This document shows, in pieces, positions 1 to 6,378 of a stretch of DNA of 6,378 nucleotides (positions are counted from its first letter, which is position 1; every line of letters begins with the position of its first letter). A program made the position numbers and the translations under genes. Source of the stretch: Bacillota bacterium (GTDB lineage Bacteria; Bacillota; Clostridia; Lachnospirales; Lachnospiraceae); the NCBI GenBank assembly GCA_023428885.1, contig JAEYWQ010000156.1, positions 1 to 6,378 of the forward strand, in the 5' to 3' direction. The notes under the pieces were generated by a model. It was not told the DNA's origin. It saw only the letters and a list, made by a program, of their open reading frames with translations, and made no database searches.

Positions 1-176
1 ATGATGTAACTCAAGCTGAGACAAGAATTATTATTTATCCGTCCATCTTTCTAGCGGTGGGTACAGATCAAATCAATGAGTATTACAATCAGCTTCAAGA
101 TAAACTAAGGAATTATGCAGGGGGAGAGGAAGATGGAGAACTGGAAGAAGCTTCTGACCAGAGTCAGGCTAATTAA
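1..176 (+). CDS. jetB: JetB, Wadjet KITE-type subunit (DUF4194 family), C-terminal end only
   Basis: The third frame is open from the left edge to a TAA at 174-176 and gives 57 residues, beginning DVTQAETRIIIYP. The segment TRIIIYPSIFLAV followed by an amphipathic helix and a short acidic tail (GGEEDGELEE) is what I expect at the end of DUF4194/JetB proteins. JetB is the KITE (MukE/MksE-like, winged-helix) subunit that binds the kleisin JetA and the SMC heads of JetC in the cytoplasm. The family assignment rests mainly on position directly before an unmistakable jetC-jetD pair, because only the tail is visible. The start and most of the gene lie outside the window. The last 44 bases overlap jetC in another frame, and the acidic tail codons double as the ribosome binding site of jetC. 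The frame is too short to be convincing on its own; context makes it likely. Confidence 0.8.
   Translation, partial: DVTQAETRIIIYPSIFLAVGTDQINEYYNQLQDKLRNYAGGEEDGELEEASDQSQAN
121..129 (+). promoter_or_regulatory. Ribosome binding site of jetC, inside the jetB coding sequence
   Basis: The purine run GGGGAGAGG lies a few bases before the ATG at 133, the normal Shine-Dalgarno distance. It decides the start of jetC. The in-frame ATG at 115 has only a weak AAGG (107-110) four bases upstream and would put this purine run inside the gene. The site lies within codons for the acidic tail of JetB, so ribosomes finishing jetB pass over it, which suggests translational coupling. Confidence 0.7.
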
Positions 177-3100
177 TTGGCATTATTTTGAGAATGAGTT
201 AATTGCACTGAATGGATCGACTTTGGTTAGTGGTGAGAATACCGCAGGGAAATCTACGGTGTTGGATGCAATCCAGCTTGTACTAACAACCAATACACGT
301 AAGTTTAATCTAGCAGCCAATGAAAAGAGTAACCGTAGCTTAAAAGGCTATGTTCGATGTAAAACTGGAACCATCGGTGAATTCTATCTTCGTAAAAATG
401 TAGTACTATCCAATGTGGCACTGGAGTTCTATGAAGAAAAAACAGGGAAATACTTTGTCCTGGGAGTGCATATGACTTCTCCAGATGAAGAAAGTGCAGT
501 GATCACCAAGTGGTATATTGAGGAATGCCGATTGGATGACCTTTCATTTTTAAACGGAAGCAAACCAGCCTTAGCTAATGAATTTAAACGAAACGGGACA
601 CCGGTCAGGTATATTGATCAGCTTGGAATGGCACAGGATCGATTTAAGCGAAGAATGGGAAATCTTGAGGATAAGTTTTTTGATATTGTTCCGAAATCCT
701 TAGCCTTTAAGCCGATGGATCATGTGAAGGATTTTATTAATAAGTTTGTACTGTCTGAGGATAAGATTGATGTTGAAGCGTTAAGAGTTAACATTGAGAC
801 TTTAAGTGAGTTGGAAGAACTGATGGAAAAATCCAAACGAAAGCTAAATCTATTGGTTCAAATCTTAGAGAAATATGAAGCTGTACGGAGAAAAGATCGT
901 GACATCATGATTAATGATATGTTAATTACCAAAGCGAATATCGATTTTCAAGATTCTGAAATCAATTATCGTAAGGATGAAATTGAAAAAAACAAACAAT
1001 ACATTGAGTCATTATCCTTGGAAATTAATAAAATTAACCAGCAACTAAATCACCTATCTGAAAAACAGATTGAGTTAAACGTAGCGATGCGCAATAATGA
1101 GTCCAGCCAGTTGATGGAGGGAATTGGGCGCAGAATCGAAGATTTGACAAGAAGTTTAAGAGAAGAACAGCAAAATCAAAAGAAGTTGAATGGCTTTGTT
1201 GATGATATTGAAACGTTTCTTCGATTGTTACAGGTACGTGGAATACAGATAATCAGCAAGGAAGAACTATTAAGTTTAATAAGAGAAGGGGATGTTACCA
1301 AGAAGGTTGCCATTGTGCAACGTTTATCTGGTGAGATAGAACATCAGATGAAAGCATTCCGTGAAGAAGAAGCAATACTTGCAATACAAAGAAAAGAAAT
1401 GAATGGTCGTGTTGAAAACTTACAGAAACGATTGGATGAACTGAACCGTAGAATATTAACCTTCCCAGACAATACCATGAAGCTAAGAGCAGCAATTGAG
1501 AAGGAATTTAAGCGCCAAGGGATCGATAGTAAAGTTTATGTGGTGGCAGAACTCTTAGAAATCACAGATGAACATTGGAGAGATGCGGTGGAAGGATATT
1601 TTCACCTTCAGAAATTCAATCTGATTGTAGAACCGGAATACTATTCTCTTGCCTTGTCTATATATCATAGTTTTAAGGGTCAGATCCATACCGCAGGTAT
1701 TATCAATACCCGAAAACTAAAAACAGCGGATACCGTTGATCATAACACACTAGCTTACGTAGTTCACAGTGAGAATCGGTACGCAAGAGCTTATGCAAAC
1801 TATATTCTTGGCAGGGTGAATCGAGTTTCTACGATTGAAGAACTAGAACAATATGATATTGCGCTTACATCGGACTGTATGCTTTATCAAGGCTTTGTTG
1901 CCAGAGTATTAGATCGAGAGCGATATCGAAATCCTTATATTGGACAGAATGCCTATCATGTACAGATCACGAATACAAGGCTAGAGTTAGAAGAGGCTAC
2001 CAAGGAGCGTAAGAGATTACGAGAACGAAGTGAAGCATTGGCTGATATATTAGCGGCAGGAAGTAAACTTAATATCGATTGGATGAAGACCGTGTTAGAA
2101 GCCCCGTCACTGGTTGTCCATTATGACAATCAGTTAAAGGAAGCAAAGGCAGAACTTCGTAAGGCACAACAAGATCCTACGTTAATTGAATTAATGAATC
2201 AAATCGAAGAGTGTAAAAAGCAAGTGTTAAAGCTGGATCATGAAAAAGATAGTCATCAGAAAGAATCCAATCGGCTCTTAAATCGTAATGACCTGGCTCT
2301 GGAAGAGATTGAACGAAGAGGATCTGAACTGGCGCGTGAGCTAAGGCGTTTTGAGGAACAAATAGATCAATATCCACAAGAAAGTAGAGAGGCAGAGGAA
2401 AAATATCTACTTAATCGTAAAACCAAGACTCCTAAGGTCATTGCAGAAAACTTCGCTCCACAGAAAACTCAGTTCCAAAATGAAAGAGAAGAGTTCTTAA
2501 ATGGGAAAGGCGGTCTTCGAGATCTTCAAGAGAGCTTTAATCATACGTTTGATCAAGATTTTCTTCGTGGCTTAGAAGGAATTCGTGATTATATTGATGC
2601 CAAGAGCAAATTAGAGTCCGTAGAGATGGTACGATTTGAAGAACAATTGCGTAAAGCTCAAGAAGACTGTGAGACCATATTTAAAAGCGATTTTCTTTCC
2701 CGTATGAAAGAAAACATAGAAAATGCGAAAAATGAATTTAAGAACTTAAATAAATCTTTACATGGTATCTACTATGGAGAAGACAGTTACCGCTTTGTCT
2801 TGACCAGCGATAAAAAGAAGGATAGCTTGTATCGCATGATAACCTCGGAGAATAACCAAGAAGGGTATAACCTGTGGACAGCAACGTTTGAAGAGGAATA
2901 TAAGGAAGAGATGAAGGAACTGTTCGACAAGTTAATGACAAAGGACGATAAAGGGGATAAAGTAATCCAGGAATATACTGATTATCGTTCCTACTTAGAC
3001 TATGATATTGAAATTCATAAGAAAAATGGTTCCGTTCAGAAATTCTCTACCATATATGGGGAAAAGAGCGGTAGTGAGACTCAGGTTCCTTACTATGTGG

Positions 3101-3351
3101 CAATTGCGGCATCGTTTTCCCAGATTTACCGATTTGGTAATAGCATTCGGTTGATGCTCCTGGATGAAGCCTTCGATAAGATGGATGACGAACGAATCGG
3201 ATCCATGATGGATTTCTTTCAAAAATTAGAACTACAAGTGATTATGGCCACTCCGCCTGCTAAGGTTGAAGTAATTGGAGAGAAGGTAGATACCATATTA
3301 ACCGCAATTCGTGTAGGTACGAACAGCATTATCGAAGAATATGATATGTAG
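133..3351 (+). CDS. jetC: JetC, SMC-like ATPase of the Wadjet plasmid-defence complex
   Basis: An intact 1072-residue protein if started at 133 (1078 from the ATG at 115; 133 has the better ribosome binding site). Visible layout: N-terminal head lobe, about residues 1-210, with Walker A GENTAGKST at 34-42 followed by LDAIQ; a long charged, heptad-like arm to about 440; a compact hinge-like domain at about 444-615, including the WRDAVEGY segment at 482-489; a returning coiled-coil arm to about 870; and a C-terminal head lobe with ABC signature-like SGSETQ at 979-984 and Walker B LMLLDE ending D1011-E1012, followed by the D-loop-like FDKMD. No CxxC zinc hook is present, which separates it from Rad50/SbcC and favours the MukB/MksB/JetC branch. 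In known Wadjet systems this ATPase dimerises, binds JetA and JetB, and extrudes DNA loops to recognise small circular plasmids. The Walker A lacks the common NGSGKS wording but keeps GKST. It lies between jetB (44-base overlap) and jetD (8-base gap). Confidence 0.93.
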   Translation: MENWKKLLTRVRLINWHYFENELIALNGSTLVSGENTAGKSTVLDAIQLVLTTNTRKFNLAANEKSNRSLKGYVRCKTGTIGEFYLRKNVVLSNVALEFYEEKTGKYFVLGVHMTSPDEESAVITKWYIEECRLDDLSFLNGSKPALANEFKRNGTPVRYIDQLGMAQDRFKRRMGNLEDKFFDIVPKSLAFKPMDHVKDFINKFVLSEDKIDVEALRVNIETLSELEELMEKSKRKLNLLVQILEKYEAVRRKDRDIMINDMLITKANIDFQDSEINYRKDEIEKNKQYIESLSLEINKINQQLNHLSEKQIELNVAMRNNESSQLMEGIGRRIEDLTRSLREEQQNQKKLNGFVDDIETFLRLLQVRGIQIISKEELLSLIREGDVTKKVAIVQRLSGEIEHQMKAFREEEAILAIQRKEMNGRVENLQKRLDELNRRILTFPDNTMKLRAAIEKEFKRQGIDSKVYVVAELLEITDEHWRDAVEGYFHLQKFNLIVEPEYYSLALSIYHSFKGQIHTAGIINTRKLKTADTVDHNTLAYVVHSENRYARAYANYILGRVNRVSTIEELEQYDIALTSDCMLYQGFVARVLDRERYRNPYIGQNAYHVQITNTRLELEEATKERKRLRERSEALADILAAGSKLNIDWMKTVLEAPSLVVHYDNQLKEAKAELRKAQQDPTLIELMNQIEECKKQVLKLDHEKDSHQKESNRLLNRNDLALEEIERRGSELARELRRFEEQIDQYPQESREAEEKYLLNRKTKTPKVIAENFAPQKTQFQNEREEFLNGKGGLRDLQESFNHTFDQDFLRGLEGIRDYIDAKSKLESVEMVRFEEQLRKAQEDCETIFKSDFLSRMKENIENAKNEFKNLNKSLHGIYYGEDSYRFVLTSDKKKDSLYRMITSENNQEGYNLWTATFEEEYKEEMKELFDKLMTKDDKGDKVIQEYTDYRSYLDYDIEIHKKNGSVQKFSTIYGEKSGSETQVPYYVAIAASFSQIYRFGNSIRLMLLDEAFDKMDDERIGSMMDFFQKLELQVIMATPPAKVEVIGEKVDTILTAIRVGTNSIIEEYDM

Positions 3352-3356
3352 GTGAG
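3350..3356 (+). promoter_or_regulatory. Ribosome binding site of jetD, overlapping the jetC stop codon
   Basis: AGGTGAG begins inside the jetC TAG stop (3349-3351) and ends three bases before the ATG at 3360. It matches the 3' part of the full anti-Shine-Dalgarno complement, so the short gap is acceptable. The arrangement indicates that jetD is translated by coupling to, or re-initiation after, jetC. Confidence 0.65.
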
Positions 3357-3359
3357 AGC

Positions 3360-4559
3360 ATGTTGAAAGAACAGAAAACGATATTGAATGCATTACTCGA
3401 TAAATTTGAAAAGAGTAAAACCTTTCTTGGGGAGAATAAAGTTACTCAGAATATCTCAATCAAACCGGAAAAAGTTTTTCCTTCTTATGTGGATGATTCA
3501 CAATATGAGATGTTTCAAAGAGTGAATCAAGCAGTAACAGAACTGGAGGATAAAAAGCTCATTTACGTCAAATGGTTGAGAAACGGATTGATTTCAAATA
3601 TCACCTTGAATCTAGAACAACTAGAAGAAAGCTATCATATCTGTAACCGGGTGGGAAAGAAGGACATTCAATACCAATTAACGCAGGTTTGGGACGAATT
3701 AGCTCGTATTGTTGCTGATGAACCGATGGCCATCTTCTTAGAAGCCTATGTGAAAGATCAAAAGGTGCGCATAAAGCAGAATAAACAAGTATCTTATTTT
3801 GATGGGGATTTTCAAAGCTATGAAGAGATGCTTATGGCAATCCGCGAGATCGTAAAGAATGACTCAGAGCAATTTATTCGCGATTTTTCAGTTCGTGTCT
3901 TAGGTCATTCTAAAAAACTAGAAGCAATGGAGGAACGAATTCGTTTCTTCTTATATGAATATGGGGAGTGTGCCAGCAAAGAAGAGGCTTTGGAAGAGTA
4001 TGGAATCGTAAAGACACCGACGCATGTATCGATGAAGGGACAAGCCATTCTTACCATTGGGGATCAAACCTTAGATTTGTCTAAAATACAAGGGGACATT
4101 TCCTTCTCTACCATTTCCCTAGCTCAGATTAAGAAAATTGAGATTACAGCTGGCCGAATCGTAACCATTGAGAATCTGACCAGTTTTCATTCCTTCGAGG
4201 CTCAGAATTGCTTTGTGGTCTATCTTGGAGGGTATCATAATCGTGTCAAGAGAGATTTTTTAAAGAAGGTTTATGAAGACAATCCTAAGAAGTCCTACGT
4301 GCACTTTGGTGATATTGATGCTGGTGGTTTTTATATTTATGAACATCTGATTAAGCGAACTGGAATTCCATATGACCTGCTAGGAATGGATGTAGAAACG
4401 CTAGAGAAATATTCTGAGTTTTGGCAGGAGCTAACGGTAAACGATCGTAGAAGACTTCAGATGTTAAATGAGAAAGAAGAAACGATAAATTATCATGAAG
4501 TATTACAGTTTATGATAGAACATAATTGTAAATTAGAGCAGGAAGTAGTGAAATTATAA
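3360..4559 (+). CDS. jetD: JetD, Wadjet nuclease subunit with Toprim-type C-terminal domain (DUF2220)
   Basis: A 399-residue cytoplasmic protein. The C-terminal half carries the hallmarks of the JetD/DUF2220 family, which resembles the Toprim domain of topoisomerase VI and Spo11. An acidic residue lies in VTIEN (E271), and the metal-binding pair in FGDIDAGG is D318 and D320, followed by a helix (FYIYEHLIKRTG). In studied Wadjet systems this subunit makes the double-strand cut once JetABC has engaged the plasmid. The first 200 or so residues form a separate, mostly helical arm, with short segments such as KWLRNG that fit the N-terminal region found in JetD proteins; I cannot confidently name it DUF3322. 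The gene starts 8 bases after jetC with its ribosome binding site over the jetC stop, so it is part of the same operon and appears to be its last gene. No frameshift or loss of key acidic residues is seen, so the nuclease looks intact. Confidence 0.92.
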   Translation: MLKEQKTILNALLDKFEKSKTFLGENKVTQNISIKPEKVFPSYVDDSQYEMFQRVNQAVTELEDKKLIYVKWLRNGLISNITLNLEQLEESYHICNRVGKKDIQYQLTQVWDELARIVADEPMAIFLEAYVKDQKVRIKQNKQVSYFDGDFQSYEEMLMAIREIVKNDSEQFIRDFSVRVLGHSKKLEAMEERIRFFLYEYGECASKEEALEEYGIVKTPTHVSMKGQAILTIGDQTLDLSKIQGDISFSTISLAQIKKIEITAGRIVTIENLTSFHSFEAQNCFVVYLGGYHNRVKRDFLKKVYEDNPKKSYVHFGDIDAGGFYIYEHLIKRTGIPYDLLGMDVETLEKYSEFWQELTVNDRRRLQMLNEKEETINYHEVLQFMIEHNCKLEQEVVKL

Positions 4560-4569
4560 TATTATGACA

Positions 4570-4609
4570 TTGAGAAGTTAATTGAGATATTAAGATATTG
4601 AAATATGAA
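4570..4609 (+). promoter_or_regulatory. Tentative sigma-A-type promoter for the S41 peptidase gene
   Basis: Two TTGAGA boxes (4570-4575 and 4582-4587) occur in this AT-rich leader. The second is followed, after a 16-base gap, by TATGAA (4604-4609), a 4 of 6 match to the -10 consensus; the first has GATATT (4594-4599) after 18 bases. Matches of this quality arise easily in AT-rich DNA, so this only suggests that the downstream gene could have its own promoter. The box ATTGA recurs at 4569, 4581 and 4597, giving a loose repeat. Confidence 0.25.
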
Positions 4610-4633
4610 GTGGCCATTCTGCAGAGTGGTCAC
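4610..4633 (+). terminator. RNA hairpin between jetD and the S41 gene; possible weak terminator or leader structure
   Basis: GTGGCCATTC and GAGTGGTCAC can pair over all 10 positions, with two G-U pairs, around a four-base TGCA loop. The following bases (AGAAATCGCTT) are not a U-tract, so it is not a standard intrinsic terminator. It lies 50 bases after the jetD stop and 12 bases before the ribosome binding site of the next gene. It could end or stabilise the jet transcript, or act as a 5' leader structure of the peptidase mRNA. The G-U pairs favour folding as RNA from the + strand over a DNA operator. Confidence 0.45.
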
Positions 4634-4645
4634 AGAAATCGCTTA

Positions 4646-4655
4646 AGGGGAGGAG
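4646..4655 (+). promoter_or_regulatory. Strong ribosome binding site of the S41 peptidase gene
   Basis: AGGGGAGGAG lies seven bases before the ATG at 4663, close to an ideal Shine-Dalgarno match and distance. It fixes the start of the downstream gene and is stronger than the coupled sites of jetC and jetD, consistent with independent initiation. Confidence 0.8.
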
Positions 4656-4662
4656 CATTTCT

Positions 4663-6159
4663 ATGAAAACGTTTAAGGACAAAATTATTAAGGGGTTTTT
4701 AATCTTATTCTTCATTCTATTGCACATAGTGTTAATACCTGTTGACCTATTTTGGTTTTCAGTACCTGTCTGGTGCCAAATCGGGCTTCTGATTTTAATC
4801 TTTGGCAGCTTTCTATGGTATATGGTAGTCTATGGTAAGAAGTTTAAACTAATGAAAAAGATTATTCTATGTTGCTTAGAATTGTTCTTACTTTTTCTTG
4901 GTTGGTTTGGTGTCTATGGGAATCCTTATTGGAATAGCATAGTCTTACGAACTGATATTGAATATCGAAGTAAGAACATATCCACGATTTTAACCTATGA
5001 AGAAGCCAAGGAAGATCTGGATTACTTGATGAAGTACCTTCTAAAAGTGCATCCTATGTTTATTGATGGTGCTACTAAAGAACTAAATGATTCCTACCAG
5101 CAAGCATTAAATTCTCTAAAAGAAGCAGACCAAATCACCCTACTTAGTCTATGGAGGGAAATGGAGACAGTTATGGCTTGGCAGAGGAATGCTCATACCG
5201 AAGTTCAATATTATTCAAGTGATATGCACTACTTAAAGGATATAAAGCACCATCGTGAGTGGGGAGAGAAATTAGTTGCGATTAACGGTATTTTTCTTGA
5301 AACTTGGTTTCAAGAAAACATAGATTACATAAGTTATGAATTGGAAGAGTGGGGTATTCAAAAGATAAGAAACCATAGTAATTATCGAGAAGGTTTAGAG
5401 TACCTTGGAATAGCTTCGGATTCAGTCATCTATACATATGAGAATAGAGAAGGGGAATTAGTTGATTACACTTATCATAGTGAGGACTTTTTGCTTTCTG
5501 AGGAGTATGACAAAATCAATCAAACCGAAGGTGGATCGAAGGAAACTTCTTTTGTTAATTATGAGATTGATCAGGAGAATCATATAGGAATTCTAACACT
5601 CACCATGTGTAACAATAATTCGGTATATAAAGATCGTGTTGGTGAATTTTTTTACGAAGTGAAGAAAAACAATTTAAAAAATATCATTCTCGATTTACGT
5701 AATAATAGTGGAGGGAATAGTTCAGTAATCGAAGAATTCGTGCAATATCTTGGTGTATATCACATGAAAACCGATGCTTATCAACTAAGGTTGGGACCTT
5801 TTATGAAAATAAATGATGAGAATATGGTTTGGCTAGAACCGAACAAAGAGCTTGAATTTGATGGAAATCTATATGTGTTGACATCTGTGTCAACTTACAG
5901 TTCTGGTATGATGTTTGCTGAAATAATTGCAGATAACGATTTGGGGAAAATTGTTGGCGAGATTCCAGGGAATGCACCGAATCATTATGGTGATATCTCC
6001 ATCTTTGAAACACCTAATACAAACCTATATATTACAATTCCTACAAAGAACTTTCAACGCGCAGATGAAAGCAGGATCGAAAATTACGTACAAGTTGATT
6101 ATGAATGCGATGCCAGGGATGCATTGGATGTAGCCTATGATGTGATATTACATAGATAG
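4663..6159 (+). CDS. Membrane-anchored S41-family serine peptidase-like protein
   Basis: A 498-residue protein. Three hydrophobic segments at about residues 11-32, 36-57 and 67-85 have a basic stretch (KKFKLMKK) between the second and third. By the positive-inside rule, the rest of the protein lies outside the cell. A helical region then leads to NAHTEV (H178), matching the His-Thr motif of S41 proteins, and to a PDZ-like EKLVAING segment near 200. The catalytic core follows: ILTLTM near 308, LDLRNNSGG (D344 to G351), and VSTYSSGM, where S413 aligns by hand with the Prc nucleophile counting back from the VGE motif. At the Ctp/Prc lysine position (five after E433) there is Ala, so a Ser-Lys dyad is absent; the His and a late Glu (E473, in RIEN) fit the tricorn-like S41 layout better. 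The substrate is unknown. It lies 103 bases after jetD on the same strand, with its own ribosome binding site. Membership of the jet operon is possible but unproven. Confidence 0.8.
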   Translation: MKTFKDKIIKGFLILFFILLHIVLIPVDLFWFSVPVWCQIGLLILIFGSFLWYMVVYGKKFKLMKKIILCCLELFLLFLGWFGVYGNPYWNSIVLRTDIEYRSKNISTILTYEEAKEDLDYLMKYLLKVHPMFIDGATKELNDSYQQALNSLKEADQITLLSLWREMETVMAWQRNAHTEVQYYSSDMHYLKDIKHHREWGEKLVAINGIFLETWFQENIDYISYELEEWGIQKIRNHSNYREGLEYLGIASDSVIYTYENREGELVDYTYHSEDFLLSEEYDKINQTEGGSKETSFVNYEIDQENHIGILTLTMCNNNSVYKDRVGEFFYEVKKNNLKNIILDLRNNSGGNSSVIEEFVQYLGVYHMKTDAYQLRLGPFMKINDENMVWLEPNKELEFDGNLYVLTSVSTYSSGMMFAEIIADNDLGKIVGEIPGNAPNHYGDISIFETPNTNLYITIPTKNFQRADESRIENYVQVDYECDARDALDVAYDVILHR

Positions 6160-6289
6160 TAAGAGGAGTATAGAGATATATAGTATAGAATGTAAGCTTA
6201 TGGTTATAATTAGTATGTAGAAGTAAATGTAGGTATGAGAATGCCAGTTACGGCAATCCCTTTAGAGAAAAAAATTATTTCTTCCGTGC

Positions 6290-6313
6290 ATAACGTTGAT
6301 CTAAGAACGTTAT
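6290..6313. repeat. 8-bp perfect inverted repeat, possible operator
   Basis: ATAACGTT (6290-6297) and its exact reverse complement AACGTTAT (6306-6313) are separated by 8 bases. Arm centres 16 bases apart would place both on roughly the same DNA face, as for a dimeric regulator. There is no U-tract on the + strand side, and the arms are AT-rich, so it is a poor terminator. It lies just upstream of the candidate promoter at 6339-6367. Confidence 0.4.
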
Positions 6314-6338
6314 AACACAGATTAACAAGGTTATAATA

Positions 6339-6367
6339 TCGACTAGATCTGAATTAGTTATTATAAT
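6339..6367 (+). promoter_or_regulatory. Candidate sigma-A-type promoter pointing out of the right edge
   Basis: TCGACT (6339-6344, 4 of 6 to the -35 consensus) and a perfect TATAAT (6362-6367) are separated by 17 bases, the preferred spacing. Transcription would begin near 6374 and leave the window. A second TATAAT at 6332-6337 has no good -35 partner. The AT-rich background makes chance matches likely, so confidence is limited. Confidence 0.35.
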
Positions 6368-6378
6368 CACCTTCTTCC

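Larger units (their letters stand above)
6160..6378. other. AT-rich non-coding stretch after the S41 gene
   Basis: I find no gene with a start, ribosome binding site and convincing protein here. The stretch holds a short TGCC/GGCA inverted repeat (6242-6255), an A-tract (6268-6274), the inverted repeat at 6290-6313, and repeated TATAA-like boxes near the right edge. No clear intrinsic terminator follows the S41 gene. It probably separates that gene from the next transcription unit beyond the window. Confidence 0.55.

Noticed and set aside
115..132. Alternative jetC start at the ATG at 115, adding six residues
   Set aside because: Only a weak AAGG lies upstream, whereas the ATG at 133 follows a strong purine run at a normal distance, and the added residues MQGERK look like a translated ribosome binding site.
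1295..3222. Several - strand open frames of 66-75 codons inside jetC
   Set aside because: They lie antisense to a well-supported gene, show no ribosome binding site or recognisable family, and have the composition expected of a reversed coding frame.
5877..5894. Perfect 7-bp inverted repeat GTTGACA/TGTCAAC with a 4-base gap, containing a TTGACA box
   Set aside because: It encodes the conserved peptidase segment just before S413, and repeats of this size are expected by chance in several kilobases. I see no nearby gene start for it to control.
5801..6133. Short open frames on both strands inside the end of the S41 gene
   Set aside because: They overlap the conserved catalytic region of the peptidase in other frames and show no sign of being real proteins.
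6242..6274. TGCC/GGCA inverted repeat followed by an A-rich run, considered as a terminator of the S41 gene
   Set aside because: The stem is only four base pairs and the tract is A on the + strand. On the - strand the T-tract precedes the stem, so neither orientation forms an intrinsic terminator.
1..6378. CRISPR arrays, tRNA or rRNA genes, insertion sequences and attachment sites
   Set aside because: No regularly spaced repeats, tRNA-like cloverleaf, rRNA-like sequence, transposase or terminal inverted repeats with target duplications were seen on reading both strands.

Overview
The DNA is AT-rich and the genes are tightly packed, with strong purine-rich ribosome binding sites (for example the run at 4646-4655). 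This suggests a low-GC Gram-positive host, most likely a clostridial or Lachnospiraceae-type Firmicute. That is a judgement from sequence style and protein resemblance; no marker gene is present to fix the taxon. All genes I can support lie on the + strand.

Region 1 (1-4559) is the 3' part of a Wadjet (Jet; MksBEFG/EptABCD-related) operon, a bacterial SMC-type defence system that recognises and cleaves plasmid DNA. The window opens inside jetB (KITE subunit; last 57 codons). jetC (SMC-like ATPase with two head lobes, coiled-coil arms and a hinge) overlaps the end of jetB by 44 bases. jetD (nuclease subunit with a Toprim-type centre) starts 8 bases after jetC. The kleisin gene jetA is expected immediately upstream, outside the window. 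In the known systems JetA, JetB and JetC form a loop-extruding complex and JetD cuts the DNA; the overlaps here fit co-translation of such a complex.

Region 2 (4560-4662) is a 103-base gap. It holds a near-perfect RNA hairpin without a U-tract, a tentative promoter, and the strong ribosome binding site of the next gene.

Region 3 (4663-6159) encodes a 498-residue protein with three N-terminal membrane segments and a predicted extracellular S41-family (tail-specific/tricorn-like) serine peptidase domain. It carries a Ser and a His in the right contexts, but no Lys at the site used by Ctp/Prc enzymes. Nothing in the sequence ties it functionally to Wadjet; it may be an independent neighbour.

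Region 4 (6160-6378) has no supportable gene. It is very AT-rich and holds an 8-bp inverted repeat, an imperfect 16-base direct repeat overlapping it, and a possible promoter pointing out of the right edge.

The main system is therefore a described one (Wadjet). The less explained parts are the membrane S41 protein beside it, the 4610-4633 hairpin and the repeat cluster at the right end.
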